Positions 10,640-23,122 are shown, counted from the stretch's first letter. The stretch: DNA of 64,000 nt from Bubalus kerabau (GCF_029407905.1 NC_073627.1:159841697-159905696), one strand, 5' to 3'. The notes: generated by a model not told the origin, from the sequence alone. Numbers and translations are program-made.

Positions 10640-11915
10640 CCTTGCAATCATCTCACACGATAGCAAAGTAATGCTCAAAATTCTCCAAGCCAGGCTTCAG
10701 TAATACGTGAACCGTGAACTTCCAGATGTTCAAATTGGATTTAGAAGAGACAGAGGAACCAGAGATCAAATTACCAACATCTGTTGGAACATCAAAAAAA
10801 CAGGAGAGTTCCAGAAAAACATCTACTTCTGCTTTATTGTCTATGCCAAAGCCTTTGACTGTGTGGATCACCACAAACTGTGGAAAATTCTTAAAGAGAT
10901 GGGAATACCAGACCACCTGATCTGCCTCTTGAGAAATTTGTATGCAGGTCAGGAAGCAACAGTTAGAACTGGACATGGAACAACAGACTGGTTCCAAATA
11001 GGAAAAGGAGTACGTCAAGGCTGTATACTGTCACCCGGCTTATTTAACTTCTATGCAGAGTACATCATGAGAAATGCTGGGCTGAAAGAAGCGCAAGCTG
11101 GAATCAAGATTGCCAGGAGAAATATCAATAACCTCAGATATGCAGATGACACCACCCTTATGCAGAAAGTGGAGAGAAACTAAAAAGCCTCTTGATGAAA
11201 GTGAAAGAGGAGAGTGAGAAAGTTGGCTTAAAGCTCAACATTCAGAAAACTAAGATCATGGCATCTGGTCCCATCACTTCTTTGCAAATAGATGGGAAAT
11301 AATGGAAACAGTGAGAGACTTTATTTTTGGGGGATCCAAAATCACTGCAGATGGTGACTGCAGCCATGAAATTAAAGGATGGTTTCTCCTTGAAAGAAAA
11401 GCTATGACCAACCTAGACAACATATTAAAATGCAGAGACATTACTTTGCCAACAAAAGTCCATCTAGCCAAAGCTATGGTTTTTACAGTGGTCATGTATG
11501 GATGTGAGAGTTGGACTGTAAAGAAAACTGAGTGCTGAAAAATTGATGCTTTTGAAATGTGTTGTTGGAGAAGACCCTTGAGAGTCCCTTGGACTGCAAG
11601 GAGATCCAGCCAGTCATCCTAAAGGAGATCAGTCCTGAATATTCATTGGAAGGACTGATGCTGAAGCTGAAACTCCAATCCTTTGGCCACCTGATAGGAA
11701 GAACTGACTCAATTGAAAAGACCCTGATTCTAGGAAATATTGAAGGCAGGAGGAGAAGGGGATGAGAGAGGATGAGATGGTTGGATGGCATCACTGACTC
11801 GATGGACATGAGTTTGAGTAAGCTCCAGGATTTGGTCATCTACAGGGAAGACTGGTGTGCTGCAGTCTATGGGGTTGCAAAGAGTTGGACACAACTTAGC
11901 GACTGAGCAACAACC
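10640..11915 (+). mobile_element. BovB LINE, 1.28-kb 3' part
   Basis: Plus-strand BovB from the reverse transcriptase fingers to the 3' tail ('gcgactgagcaacaacc'). It follows directly on a piece of BovB whose sequence occurs again inside this copy, so the two are either separate insertions or a rearranged duplicate. Confidence 0.92.
10707..11765 (+). pseudogene. BovB reverse-transcriptase remnant
   Basis: This is the RTE-type reverse transcriptase of the BovB copy, which would copy its RNA into the target site. Residues 10707-11183 keep 'GTRDQITNICW', 'KGVRQGCILSP' and the motif C box 'YADD' (about 11139-11150). Motif A reads 'FIVYAKAFD', so the first catalytic Asp (normally FIDYAKAFD) is Val. 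A small deletion after 'TTLM' shifts the frame. The downstream domain continues as separate frames at 11302-11538 ('VMYGCESWTVKKTEC') and 11559-11765 ('LKLKLQSFGHL'). The endonuclease half is absent. Certainly inactive. Confidence 0.9.
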
Positions 11916-13408
11916 TGGATAGAAAGATATGCTCTACAGAGAGATGATTTCCAAATCTAAGAGGATGTTTTTAGCAGAACAAGCAACATGTCTTAAGTGC
12001 TAGAGTGTGAAAAAGCATGGCATGTCCAGGTGGAGAATGTTAAGTTTAGTAGATTTTACTAAAATCTGCCTGTCATAAACAGATTAAACATGACAGACAG
12101 ATAAAACTAGAGATAAAAATACACTTTCTTATATTATTTGTGCTTTGGATAATATAAGCAGTGAGTCTTCCTAACCTTTCTCATAACTTATGTGTTTTCC
12201 ATGGGAATAATAATAGAATTCTTAAATTTGTTTATCATTTCTGTTCATTTGAGAAAGCTGATCAAAGGAATAAGAATGGTTTTCTATGATTTCTACCTAA
12301 AACATGAGCTTAGAAAAAAATCTTGCATAGCAAATGTACTACATAAAAAAAAAAAAATCAGGATACACTAAAATCAATCAGGATATCCTTCCTTTTATGT
12401 CACGGTTGCTCAGTTAATATATACATCTTAAACACGTAAAAAAAGAGGTAAAGGCTTAGTTGAAAAGAGATGAGTCCATGAAAATAACCTTAGTCATCAT
12501 AACTTGAATTTATTTGCTCAAATTATCTTGTTCTGTGGATCAGAAGATGATATTATTGAAGAAAAAAGAAATTGAAAGAGCATAATTCTAATATCAAAGT
12601 CATAGATATATCCCAACAAATATCACATTACTCCTATTCCTACTGAAGAACATGCAGAAAGCAATATTTCCTAAATGTCTATATTGAACCAAATTTTGCC
12701 TGTAAGAAGATAATAAAGTTCTGGGTTGAGAAGACAACTATTTGGAAACTTAGAATCCTTTGTAATCCATATATTATGAAAGCAAATTATAAACACAGTG
12801 AACCCTCACTAATCCCTTAATTATATGAATAGAAGAGGAAATCCACTCCTCCCAAAAAGTATAATATATCCACACACAAACAACATGTGCTTTTTTTTGC
12901 CATGCTTTTATAATTCAGTAAAGCTTACTAATATCCATCCATTTGCTCATTCAGAGATCTGGTGTCATTTTATTGCATCTTTCTCACTACCAGGCCCATG
13001 AATTCAATTTTCAGTTTGCACTGACTTTTTCAAAAGATAAGTTCCTTAACCTATGTTCTTGAATCATTCTTACCAATTTAGAATCCATTCTCCTCTAAGT
13101 TTCCAGGGGATCCTTTCAAAATGTCATTTGGATTTTGAAAGTTCTATGGTTGGAACTTTTTAATAGCTTACTGTTTCCTTTAAGAAAAACCCAAATCTCA
13201 CTAAAACCTACATTTCCCAGATACTACCTTTCTCTATTGCTACTTCTGAGATTTTAGGCTCAGCTCATTAATGGTAAAGAATAACAATTAGTGCAAAGGT
13301 TTTTAGAATCAAAGTTCAGTTACTTCAAGTATTAAATGGAATTATTAATAACAGTAGGTGTAAGGATTCAGTAAAAATGTATCATTTTCTGATACAACAT
13401 TCTTTTTT
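11916..13408. other. AT-rich unique sequence
   Basis: No gene or clear transposon. It holds an A-run near 12343-12356. The composition is typical intergenic mammalian DNA. Confidence 0.55.
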
Positions 13409-13409
13409 T

Positions 13410-13570
13410 AAACTTCAGGTTTATTAAATTATTGACACATTGTAAGATATTTAAAGTGCACATAATGATGTTATATGCATATATTTTGAAAGGATTCCCC
13501 CATCTAGTTAATTAACACATCTGATAGAACAATTTTTAATATGCAGTCTATACATTTGGTTTCTTTAATA
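13410..13570 (-). mobile_element. Old L1 (L1M-type) 3' fragment
   Basis: 'cttcaggtttattaaattat', 'gacacattgtaagatat' and 'gttaattaacacatctgat' match the order of an old L1 3' UTR read in reverse. Confidence 0.6.
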
Positions 13571-15024
13571 ATAATAAGTGATTTGCTCTTTGGTAAATAG
13601 GAGTTATCCTAATTTTTCTATTCCTTTATTTTGAATCCATGATGGCAAATGATTCTGTTTCACTTAGAATTAGTCAGATGCCTTACCTTCTGCCTGCTTC
13701 AAACCAGATAGTCAGAATACTTGGTTGAATAACTTTTGGGGATAGAGAGATCATATATGGAAATATAGAATGTGACCTAAGTCAGTTCTTAAGTTATAAT
13801 GTTTTCTTTTAGGATATAATTATTCGTATAATCTAATGATTACTTAAGGGAACATTGATTACATTTCTCAGACCCATCTCTGGCTAGATTTCCTGGAAGA
13901 CTTATTTTCCTCTACTACAGGGACTTAAACCTTTCACATTACCTTCTTTTAGTAGTAGTTTACTAGTCCTTGCCTTACGACACAATATGGTCGCAGGGTT
14001 TGTGCTGAGGAGAACAATGGCAGAAAGTATTCCATAAGTAGGCTCATACACCCTAGTACCCTCTAGATGTCCTGTTTCACATTTATAAGAGGTCTTAGCC
14101 CTGCTATCGAATCTGATATGAAGGCAGGTCATTCTTTCCCCTTGCTTAATGTTGATTCTAGCATGACACAAAAACTTAGAATATTAAAAGAAGGAAGACA
14201 CTATTCATGGAATCAATTATCCTCATACTGTCTGTATCTCATCCTATAGATGGACTTCAAATTATCACACTGGTTTACAGCACTATTTCATCTTTGGTAT
14301 GTTTCTATTAACCTGTGTATCTCTGTGGAGAGGAGCCTCAGTAGCTTCTCTACCTGCTCCCTGACTCTACACAGCAGAGCTGGACATATTTTATTTCCTA
14401 CTGTATTAAAACATGTGATAATAGAGGAAGGGGAACCTACAGGACTCTGATAAAATTTTATTAAGGCTATACTGAGAGGTGAGAAACAGTTGAGGAGTCT
14501 ACAGCCTCTAGCAGGATAAAAAAGAAATCCTGGTTGGGGGGGTGGGGGGCAGTGGTGATGATTTTTTAAAACATGGAATTGGTTTTCTCCCTTTCTGTGA
14601 ATGCAAAATCTAATCACTTTCAAAATTCACTTTCAAATTTTATAAAATATGAAGGTCCTGAACTTTATCCATCCTTAAAATTGAAGAAGTATTTCTAGAA
14701 TCAGGTCCCAAAGTTACATGAGCCCTTGAGCTTCTAGAATTCATTATGCTAGTTCTAATTTCATCTGGGATTGGAATTAAGACAGGATCTGTTACTAACA
14801 AGGCTATTCTTGCTCCTTTCTTTTATTGCTGGGACTGAGTCATCAAAAAGAGCTCCATGCTCTCCCCCACTTCACTTTCCTTTTAGAAGGAACCTGCATG
14901 TCCCACAGCAGAGTCCTTTCTGGTGGGCCTTAGATACTGGCCTCAGGAGGATGGGTTTTCCTCTGATTTGGTTATACCACCATTTGTTTTTTCTGCCAAC
15001 TCACCCACTCTCTCAATTTGGGGC
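13571..15024. other. Unique sequence
   Basis: No gene recognised. There is a G-rich run near 14536-14550. Frames at 13902-14171, 14288-14623 and 14771-15046 have no recognisable domain. Confidence 0.5.
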
Positions 15025-15042
15025 ACATAGTATCCTCTCTCA

Positions 15043-15267
15043 ATGAACTTCCCAAGTGGCTCAGTGGGTAAAGAATCTGCCTGCAATGCAGGAGATACAA
15101 GAGATGCAGGTTCAATCTCTGAATCAGGAAGGTCCCCTGGAGAAGGGTATGGCAACCCACTCAGGTATTCTTTCCTAGAGAACCCCATGGACAGAGGAGC
15201 TTGGTGGGCTACAGTCCATAGGGTCACAAAAAGTTGGACTTGACTGAAGAAACTGAGCACAGCACAG
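15043..15267 (+). mobile_element. Bov-tA SINE with target-site duplication
   Basis: Full-length unit with an extra 'gagatacaagagatgcag' stretch in the head. The flanks at 15025-15042 and 15268-15284 share 'catagtat', differ at a few positions, and read as a diverged TSD. Confidence 0.92.
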
Positions 15268-15284
15268 CATAGTATACTCTTTCA

Positions 15285-15518
15285 GCCATATGGACTGCTG
15301 ACTTCTTTGGGCTCTTTCTTGCAGCCTGAATCTTGGGCCATTCTTGCTATCACAAACTCTTCCCTCTGGCTTCTCTATTGGCATCCGACAGCTGGGAAAT
15401 TTCCAGAGCCCACCATACCCACTCAGGGTATGCTTTTCTTTTAATACATAAATGTCACTTTTCTAAATGCAGCTAAATTGCATGATTACATAATTTCTGC
15501 ACAAAAATAATGTATCTT
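15285..15518. other. Unique spacer
   Basis: No feature recognised between the SINE and the following BovB. Confidence 0.5.
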
Positions 15519-16022
15519 TCAGTTCAGTTCAGTCGCTCAGTTGTGTCTGACTGTTTGCGACCCCATGAATCCCAGTATGCCAGGCCTCCCTGTCCATCAC
15601 CAACTCCTGGAGTTCACTCAAACTCACATCCATCGAGTCGGTGATGCCATCCAGCCATCTCATCCTCTGTCATCCCCTTCTCCTCCTGCCCCCAATCCCT
15701 CCCAGCATCAGAGTCTTTTCCAATGAGTCAGCTCGTTGCATGAGGTGGCCAAAGTACTGGAGTTTTCAGCTTTAGCATCATTCCTTCCAAAGAACACCCA
15801 GGACTGATCTTTAGAATGGACTGGTTGGATCTTCTTGCAGTCCAAGGGACTCTCAAGAGTCTTCTCCAACACCACAGTTCAAAAGCATCAATTCTTCAGG
15901 GCTCAGCTTTCTTCACAGTCCAACTCTCACACCCATACATGAATACTGGAAAAACCATAGCCTTGACTAGATGGACCTTTGTTGGCAAAGTAATGTCTCT
16001 GCTTTTGAATATGCTATCTATG
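15519..16022 (-). mobile_element. BovB LINE, 5'-truncated 0.5-kb copy
   Basis: It starts with the reverse-strand BovB tail ('cagttcagttcagtcgctc') and stops at 'gcttttgaatatgctatct'. On the minus strand it covers only the C-terminal coding end and 3' UTR. Confidence 0.93.
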
Positions 16023-16867
16023 TATGTTTTACTTACTGCTAAATAGGGATCACCATTCATTTACTATTCCTGATAACAATATATTTTTTACAAAGTGGAG
16101 AAATGTTAAGATATTTATCAAGCAGAAATGGTATGAATTGCGCAATCATTTCAAGAGAGTGTAAGAAGCAGTCAGGAGTCAGACACTTGTCAATCCTGCC
16201 TTATTTCCCTTTGTTTTTCTTTAACACAAAACCTAAACCTTGGCTTAAGATCCTCTTTCACTAGTTCTGCAATTTTTATAATTCAAGCTAAGTATGAATT
16301 GGGTCATACCTAAACAGACTCAGCAATCTCAATTCCCTTCCAAAAATGTATAGTTGTGTTTTAAATTGCTTAACGTTCAATACCCTGGTATTGCGTTCTC
16401 TTGATATAAACTGATTTGAAGCATTTCTCTCTTCCACCTTCCAAAATTATTATGTAATTTGTTGTTACTGTTCTTTAAATGAGGCTTATTACTTCACTCT
16501 TTTGTTTAGGTCCTCACTTTAAGTTTTTCATAATAGTGACTTATGAAGCAAATCCCTTACCTAGACTTAATTCAACATTAGTTTTCAATTTTCCCTGAAA
16601 ATAAAGTGAGTTCCACCCTTGAACTCAAATACATTACCTGCTTCATCAGAATAAGTCTCTAGGTGTCAAATGGAATTCCTTGGTACGTTAAATGGAACTT
16701 CTGATGGCAGGCATGGCTAAGGTAAAAGTTTGATACCAGAATACTGTGTAATTAAATCTCACTAATTCCCTTATCCACAACTGCTTTAGATGTTTTGGAA
16801 AAGATCTGAAAATCAAATTTCGGGGATTTTTAAAAGAAGTTTTCAGTGCTTACACCGGGTCTGTGGT
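16023..16867. other. AT-rich unique sequence
   Basis: No gene or repeat recognised. Confidence 0.5.
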
Positions 16868-17103
16868 TTTGCTACATTTTTTTTCCTTTTTTTTTATTTT
16901 TTAACTTTACAATATTGTATTGGTTTTGCCATATATCAACATGAATCTGCCACAGGTATATACGTGTTCCCCATCCTGAACCCTCGTCCCTCCTCCCTCC
17001 CCATACCATTCCTCTGGGTCATCCCAGTGCACCAGCCCCAAGTATCCAGTATTGTGCATCAAACCTGGACTGGCGACTCGTTTCATATATGATATTATAC
17101 TTG
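16868..17103 (-). mobile_element. L1 (L1_BT type) 3' end
   Basis: Only the 3' UTR is present: T-rich start, 'aactttacaatattgtattg', 'gtgttccccatcctgaaccc', then 'gactggcgactcgtttcat'. It is a severely 5'-truncated copy of about 235 bp. Confidence 0.9.
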
Positions 17104-18865
17104 AACTGTGAAGGAGGTATTCACTTTAAAATACTTTAAAACATGCAATGGTTCCTACACTCACCAATCCATTAAGGGGGCCCAACTCATATATAAATAG
17201 CTACCATACATAACAATACGTTTTGTACTAGATATTTCAACCATTTAGAGTAACAGAAAAAAATATGAATTCTATCCTATGAATTCTATCCTAGAGATGA
17301 CAAGAACTGTCCAAAAATTCTTCAAGGTGAATATGACCTATATTTAAGATGTGCAGCTGTACTCTAGGCAGGAAGCAGATATGTGAGGACAGGGAGTCAG
17401 AGTACAACTCAAACCTCCCCCTTCCCTGCCTCCTCCACCAGGATTTTAACAGATATATTTTCAACACCTTCCAAATACATTTATTTCTCTTTCAGATGTC
17501 CCATGGCCATAGACACAATATTTTTTGAGTTATTACAAGATTTCATTTCCTAAGAAGAAAGGAAAAGTTGCTCACATATGATGTATCAGGAGCAAAGAGC
17601 CTGTTTATTCCTTTTTGGCCTCCATTTTTTAAGTGTCCTGGTTTTCCACGTCTTTGTAGCCTGTCCTCTACTATTGCCACCACCAATTTTATAAATAAAT
17701 CATAAACAAATGTCACTGAGAGCCAAGCTATTTAAAATACATATTTACTTTGAGATTTTCAAAAGCATTTCTTCTTACTCGGGTGGCAGTTGCATTTTAA
17801 GATGTTTGGCTTCCTCATTTTAGCATTGTCTCTATTTGTGGAGTAATATTTCCCTATTATTTGAAAGGCAAAAGGAATGCTGTGATCTTGTCTTGGCCTT
17901 GACAGTTTAAAGTCTTCTCTGATAAGTTTCTTCAACATTTATGATACAGAGGATATATCCTAAAACTTTAACTATTTTTTTCTGAAATAACAATAATCAC
18001 AATTGTAAATCTATAATTAAATATCCAATTCATGCTTCAGGAGAATGGTTAAACTGGGTAGTCTTCAAGACTCCTTGAAATTCCAATATTGTATAATTCT
18101 ACTGTAACTTTTTCTGAAAAAGAGGAACCCTTGTGTACAGGGGGAGCTTTCACCTTTAAATCTCCATAATTTTCTCTATCCAGTGTCAAAAAATAATGAC
18201 TTAACTAATTTGTATCTTAGAAGAAGGAAAAGGAAGTGGTCTAGTGTTTTCATGTATCAATGAAAAGTTGTGACCCAGCTTTAAAGTGGATATAGTAGAA
18301 TGTTACCAAGATAATTACACTCAGATTTTAAGCCAAATAACTTATTAGCATGTATATTCTTAAAGATAGACTAATATTAATTACACACACATTTCCCTGA
18401 ATGCCATTTAAATAACTTGTTACTTAGGGAAAGTGTAACAATTTTGGATTTAACCTGCTTTTTATTCAAGGACATTACTGAGAAAAAACAGAGTTAGAAT
18501 TGATTCAGAAGCTTATGAGATTTGAGGGAAACTGTTTCTTCCCACCCATGTCAACTTCAATTGCTTAAAAATTTTTTAAAGAATAATCAGAAGGATATGA
18601 AGTGTAGAAAGAAGGGTATTCTCTCCCACTCCAAATAGCCACACACACACAGATACGCATACATCTCTAAAATGTAATTTTTGGACCATTGTAGAAGTTT
18701 CTAGAAAACATCAAGGGAATAAGATGTAATAAATTCTGAAGTAATATTCTTAAATTATGTACATTTGTGAGAATTTTCGGGAGCACAGTTCAGTTCAAGA
18801 GATCAGTAAGCAGTCCATATATCCTCAAGGCACTGCCACTAGAGATCAGAGGTCTAGAAGCTTTT
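17104..18865. other. 1.8 kb of unique sequence
   Basis: No gene or interspersed repeat recognised. A short (CA)n lies near 18642-18652. Confidence 0.5.
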
Positions 18866-18986
18866 AAAAAATGTAGAAAAATACATCTAACATGAAATTT
18901 ACCATTTTAACCATTCTAACTATTCAGTTCAATGGCTTTAAGTACATTCAGAACTTTAGGTACATTATGATGTTGTACAACCATCA

Positions 18987-20485
18987 GTTCAGTTCAGTTC
19001 AGTTGCTCAGTTGTGTCCCACTCTTTGTGATCCCATGAACCTCAGCACGCCAGGCCTCCCTGTCCATCACCAACACCTGGAGTTCACCAAAACCCATGTT
19101 CATTGTGTCAGTGATGCCATCCAATCATCTTATCCTCTGTCGTCCCCTTCTCCTCCTGCCCTCAATCTTTCCCAGCATCACCATCTTTTCAAATGAGTCA
19201 GCTCTTTGCATCAGATGGCAAAAATATTGGAGTTTCAGCTTCAACATCAGACCCTCCAATGAACACCCAGGACTGATCTCCTTTAGGATGACTGGTGGAT
19301 CTCCTTGCAGTCCAAGGGACTCTCAAGAGACGTCTCCAACATCACAGTTCAAAAGCATCAATTTTTCGGCGCTCAGGTTTCTTCACAGTCCAACTCTCAC
19401 ATCCATACATGACCACTGGAAAAACCAGACTTGACTAGATGGACCTTCATTGGCAAAGTAATGTCTCTGCTTTTTAATATGCTCTCTAGTTTGGTCATAA
19501 CTTTCCAAGGAACAAGCATCTGTTAATTTCATGGCTGCAATCACTATCCACAGTGATTTTGGAGCACAGAAAAATAAAGTCTGACACTGTTTCCACTGTT
19601 TCCCCATCTATTTGCCATGAAGTGATGGGACTGGATGTCATGATTTAGTTTTCTGAATGTTGAGCTTTAAGCCAACTTTTTCATTCTCCTCTTTCACTTT
19701 CATCAAGAGGCTCTTTAGTTCTTCTTCACTTTCTGCCATAAGGGTGGTGTAATCTGCATACCTGAGGTTATTGATATTTCTCCAGCACTCTTGATTCCAG
19801 CTTGTGCTTCTTCCAGCCCAGCGTTTCTCATGATGTACTCTGCATAGAAGTTAAATAAGCAAGGTGACAATATACAGCCTTGATGTACTCCTTTTCCTAT
19901 TTGGAACCAATCTGTTGTTCCATGTCCAGTTCTAACTGTTGCTTCCTGACCTGTATACAGGTTTCTAAAGAGGCAAGGTGGTCTGATATTTCCATCTCTT
20001 TCAGAATTTTCCACAGTTTATTGTGACCCACACAGTCAAAGACTTTGGCATATTCAATAAAGCAGAAATAGATGTTTTTCTGGAACTCTTTTGCTTTTTT
20101 GATGATCCAGCAGATGTGGGCAATTTGATCTCTGGTTCCTCTGCCTTTTCTAAAACCAGCTTGAACATCTGGAAGTTCACGGTTCACGTATTGCTGAAGC
20201 CTGGCTTGGAGAACTTTGAACATTACTTTACTAGCCTGTGAGATGAGTGCAAGTGTGTGGTAGTTTGAGCATTCTTTGGCATTGCCTTTCTTTGGGATTG
20301 GAATGAAAACTGACCTTTTCCAGTCCTGTGGCCACTGCTGAGTTTTCCAAATTTGCCAGCATATTGAGTGCAGCACTTTCCCAGCATCATCTTTCAGGAT
20401 TTGAAATAGCTCAACTGGAATTCCATCACCTCCACTAGCTTTGTTCGTAGTGATGCCTCCTAAGTCCCACCTGACTTCCCCTACT
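18987..20485 (-). mobile_element. BovB LINE, 1.5 kb, inserted in an old L1
   Basis: Reverse-strand BovB from the tail repeat ('gttcagttcagttcag') to the coding region upstream of the reverse transcriptase. The flanks 'acaaccatca' (18977-18986) and 'acaatcatca' (20486-20495) are a 10-bp target duplication with one mismatch. Confidence 0.93.
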
Positions 20486-20499
20486 ACAATCATCACCAC
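19715..20499 (-). pseudogene. BovB reverse-transcriptase remnant
   Basis: On the minus strand the frame 20499-19897 (200 codons, running slightly past the element edge) encodes the reverse-transcriptase fingers and palm: 'GGDGIPVELFQ', 'RKGRGTRDQIAHICW' and motif A as 'FIEYAKVFD', with Glu in place of the first catalytic Asp. A frameshift near 19,950 moves the reading into frame 20014-19715, which holds 'KGVHQGCILSPCLFNFYAEYIM' and then a degraded motif C ('GMQITPP' where YADDTT is expected). Inactive. Confidence 0.88.
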
Positions 20500-20752
20500 T
20501 CTCTAATTCTAGAATTGCTTTCATTTTGCAAAACTGAAACTATGTATCCATTAAGCAATAACTCTTCATTCTCCCCTCTCCTCTTCTCTGGCAGCCACCA
20601 TTCCTTTTCCTATCTTAATGAATTTCAGTACTAAGTGGAATCACAGTATTTGCCCTTTTGTGACAGGCTTATTTCACAAAGCATTATGTCCTCAAAGTTC
20701 ATCCACATTGCACGTGCCTTTCACTTTTAAGGCCGAATAATACTCCATTGTA

Positions 20753-21268
20753 CAAGCATATCTCATTTTATAGCACTTTGCTTTATTGTACTTTCTTGAC
20801 GCTGATTTTGTTTGTTTGTTTTCTTTTTTTTTTTTTAACAAATCCAAGGTTTGTGGCAACCTTGCATGGAGTAAGACTAGTGGCACCATTTTTCAAACAG
20901 GATTTGCTTATTTTATGTATTTTTGCTACAGTTTGGTAATTCTCTCAATATGTCAAATGTTTTCATTATTATCAAATTTGTTATGGTGATCTGTGATCTT
21001 TGAGGTTAGTATCACAAAAAGATTATAACTCACTGAAGACTCAGATGATGGTTAGCAAATTATAGCAATGAAGTATTTTTTTAATTAAGGTATAAGCATT
21101 GTTTTTTAGACAGTATTATTGCACAGATAATAGACTATGCTTTATAGTGTAAAAGTAAATTTTATAGGCACTGAGAAACCAAAATATTTGTTTGACTCAT
21201 TTCATTGCAATATATTCTTCATTGCTGTGGCCTAGAACTAAACTTGCAATATCTCTGAGGCATGTCTG
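20753..21268 (+). mobile_element. Tigger1-like DNA transposon, internally deleted
   Basis: The left end 'caagcatatctcattttata' and right end 'gcaatatctctgaggcatg' match Tigger1 termini, and the outer 13 bp are imperfect inverted repeats (9 of 13). TA dinucleotides flank it at 20751-20752 and 21269-21270. 'ccaaggtttgtggcaacctt' and 'gttatggtgatctgtgatc' are the Tigger1 5' region. The transposase gene is missing, so this is a non-autonomous deletion derivative. Confidence 0.85.
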
Positions 21269-21344
21269 TATACATTATATGTGATAAATAAATATCAAAT
21301 ACAGTATAATTAAAGTAATTATATACATACACACACATTTAGAT

Positions 21345-21424
21345 TTGATGGAGAAATCAAAAGCTTTACAGGCAAGCAACAGCTAAGAGAATTCAACATC
21401 ACCAAACCAGCTTTACAATAAATG
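21345..21424 (+). mobile_element. L1 ORF1 C-terminal scrap
   Basis: 'gatttgatggagaaatcaaa', 'ggcaagcaacagctaagag' and 'accaaaccagctttacaat' code for the end of L1 ORF1. About 80 bp only. Confidence 0.75.
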
Positions 21425-21600
21425 CATGTGGATATTCATCCAGTTTTCTATTCTACTCCACTGGTTTGTATATCTGTCTTTAGGCTGCTATCACATAGAA
21501 TTTTGATTACTATAACTTTGTACTAAGTTTGAAGTCAGGATTTGTGAGACCTCCAATATGCTCTTCATTTTCAATGTTGTTTTGACTTTTCTCGGGACTT
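21425..21600 (-). mobile_element. L1 ORF2 fragment, opposite orientation
   Basis: 'ggtttgtatatctgtcttt', 'gattactataactttgtac' and 'gtcaggatttgtgagacc' match the reverse strand of L1 ORF2 downstream of the reverse transcriptase. It abuts a plus-strand L1 ORF1 scrap. The order does not fit a simple twin-priming product, so I treat them as two fragments. Confidence 0.65.
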
Positions 21601-21639
21601 CTGTGGACTGAGATTTGTGTACTCTCAAATTCATACATC

Positions 21640-21885
21640 GATACTTAATGCTCAATGTGATGGTATTAACAGGTGAGGCCTTTGGGAGTTATTTAAGTCA
21701 TAAGTTAAGTCATTTAACTCAAATTAAATATGAATTTAAGTCATATTTAAATCATAACTTTCCTGGTAGGATTAATATTCTTATAAAAGAGACCACACAA
21801 GAGCTCCTGAGTTCCCTGCCATCACATGAAAGCATAGGAAAAGATGGAAATCTAGAGTCACAGATTCCACTCCAGGCCTTCTGAG
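21640..21885 (+). mobile_element. MLT1-like LTR (ERVL-MaLR)
   Basis: 'caatgtgatggtattaaca', 'ggtgaggcctttgggag', 'cttataaaagagaccaca' and 'agctcctgagttccctgcc' follow the MLT1 LTR order, with an AT-rich expansion in the middle. Very old and truncated. Confidence 0.7.
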
Positions 21886-22908
21886 TCAGAGTAGGCCTTC
21901 ATTAAAATGTACACTTTCATGAAGATTCCTAAGGTGATTTTTTATACACTCTTCTGGGACAACTTTTCTCACCTTTATTTTTATTGGGTTTTTTACAATC
22001 ATATCTATCTCTAATAAAAATAAGTATTAAAAAATTCTCTCCCTTTCATCTAAACTCAAATAATATCAAGTGATCCTTTGTTTCATGCCTTCACTGAGAA
22101 TCATTGCTGTCAATATTCTATTTTTTAGTTTCACTGGCTCTTTGCCTTTAGAAGATTTAAGAGATATTTTAGTAGTACAGGTATTTTTTTCTATTGACTT
22201 TAGCTTTTGACATATCCTTAAGTTGGCTTGAAATTCCCTAAAGTCTTCAAAAACTATTTTATTGAAAAGGTATGCCTTGGAGATTATACTTAGTTGAACT
22301 CGCTTATTGAACCTGCTATTCACTATCTCTGAGGATCTGGGAGAGTTATTTAATGCCAAGAACTCTTCATTGGACTGTAATGAAGACTAGATGGTAGAGA
22401 CTATTTAAATCTTATATGCTGTGCTTTCCTTATATTAACCTGGTAAATTTCAGCTGACACCCCACATTTCTACTTGCTTTCCATTAAGTGGAGAAAAGTA
22501 TAACTCTTATAGGAGCCTGTCAATTGCTCTATTCCAATTCTTCCTTCTTCCAGAATAGTGGAATCTGTGATCCTATGTGAATATGTAGTTGCCTAGACTA
22601 AAGACTGTTTCCAAGCTTTCTTGAATGTGATCATGTAGAAAAAGTAGAAGCACTATATATACAAGGATAGCAGTTTCCTAAAGACAAATGACATTGCTCC
22701 TCATTTTTTTTTCTTACTTGCTATTTGGAGTATGGATATATTAAGTGAGCCTACAACAGGCATCTTGAATCATAAGTTGTAAAGTTCATAATGAAAATAA
22801 CAGAAAAAAAAGATTAAAAGAACTGGATTTCTAGACATAAGTGGCTTTCATATCAACCCTGGGCCAGGCATCTGATTTTAAATTACAAATCAACTTTTAT
22901 CTTGATAA
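21886..22908. other. Unique sequence
   Basis: No gene recognised. A 97-codon minus-strand frame at 22359-22066 is rich in Lys and Ser but shows no motif I know, and I do not call it a gene. Confidence 0.5.
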
Positions 22909-22919
22909 AGCTGTTAATG

Positions 22920-23122
22920 AATTCCCTGGTGGCTCAGATGGTAGAGCGTCTGCCTACAATGTGGGAAACCCAGGTTCAGTCCCTGAGTTGGGAAGATCTC
23001 CTGGAGAAGGATATGGCAATCCACTCCAGTATTCTTGCCTGGAAAATCTCATGCACGGAGGAACCTGGTAGGCTACAGTCCATGGGGTCACAAAGAGTCA
23101 GACACGACTGACTTCACCTCAC
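22920..23122 (+). mobile_element. Bov-tA SINE with target-site duplication
   Basis: Full-length unit from 'attccctggtggctcag' to 'cacgactgacttcacctc'. The flanks 'aagctgttaat' (22909-22919) and 'aagctattaat' (23123-23133) are an 11-bp TSD with one mismatch. Confidence 0.95.

Larger units (their letters stand above)
18866..20750 (-). mobile_element. Old L1 (L1M type) split by a BovB
   Basis: The left part (18866-18986) carries 'gaaatttaccattttaacca' and 'gatgttgtacaaccatca'. The right part resumes at 20486 with 'catcacc' and continues through 'ttgcaaaactgaaactatg', 'gaatcacagtatttgccc' and 'gtcctcaaagttcatcc'. Both halves belong to one reverse-strand L1M 3' region in the correct order, so the BovB landed in an existing L1. 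Confidence 0.8.

Noticed and set aside
14771..15046. 91-codon frame with a hydrophobic start resembling a signal peptide
   Set aside because: It ends at the edge of a SINE, with no conserved Cys pattern or domain; probably chance.
21345..21600. Possible twin-primed L1 (plus ORF1 scrap next to minus ORF2 scrap)
   Set aside because: The order of sense and inverted parts is the reverse of what twin priming gives.
22066..22359. 97-codon minus-strand frame in unique DNA
   Set aside because: No recognisable domain or splice context; the length is compatible with chance.
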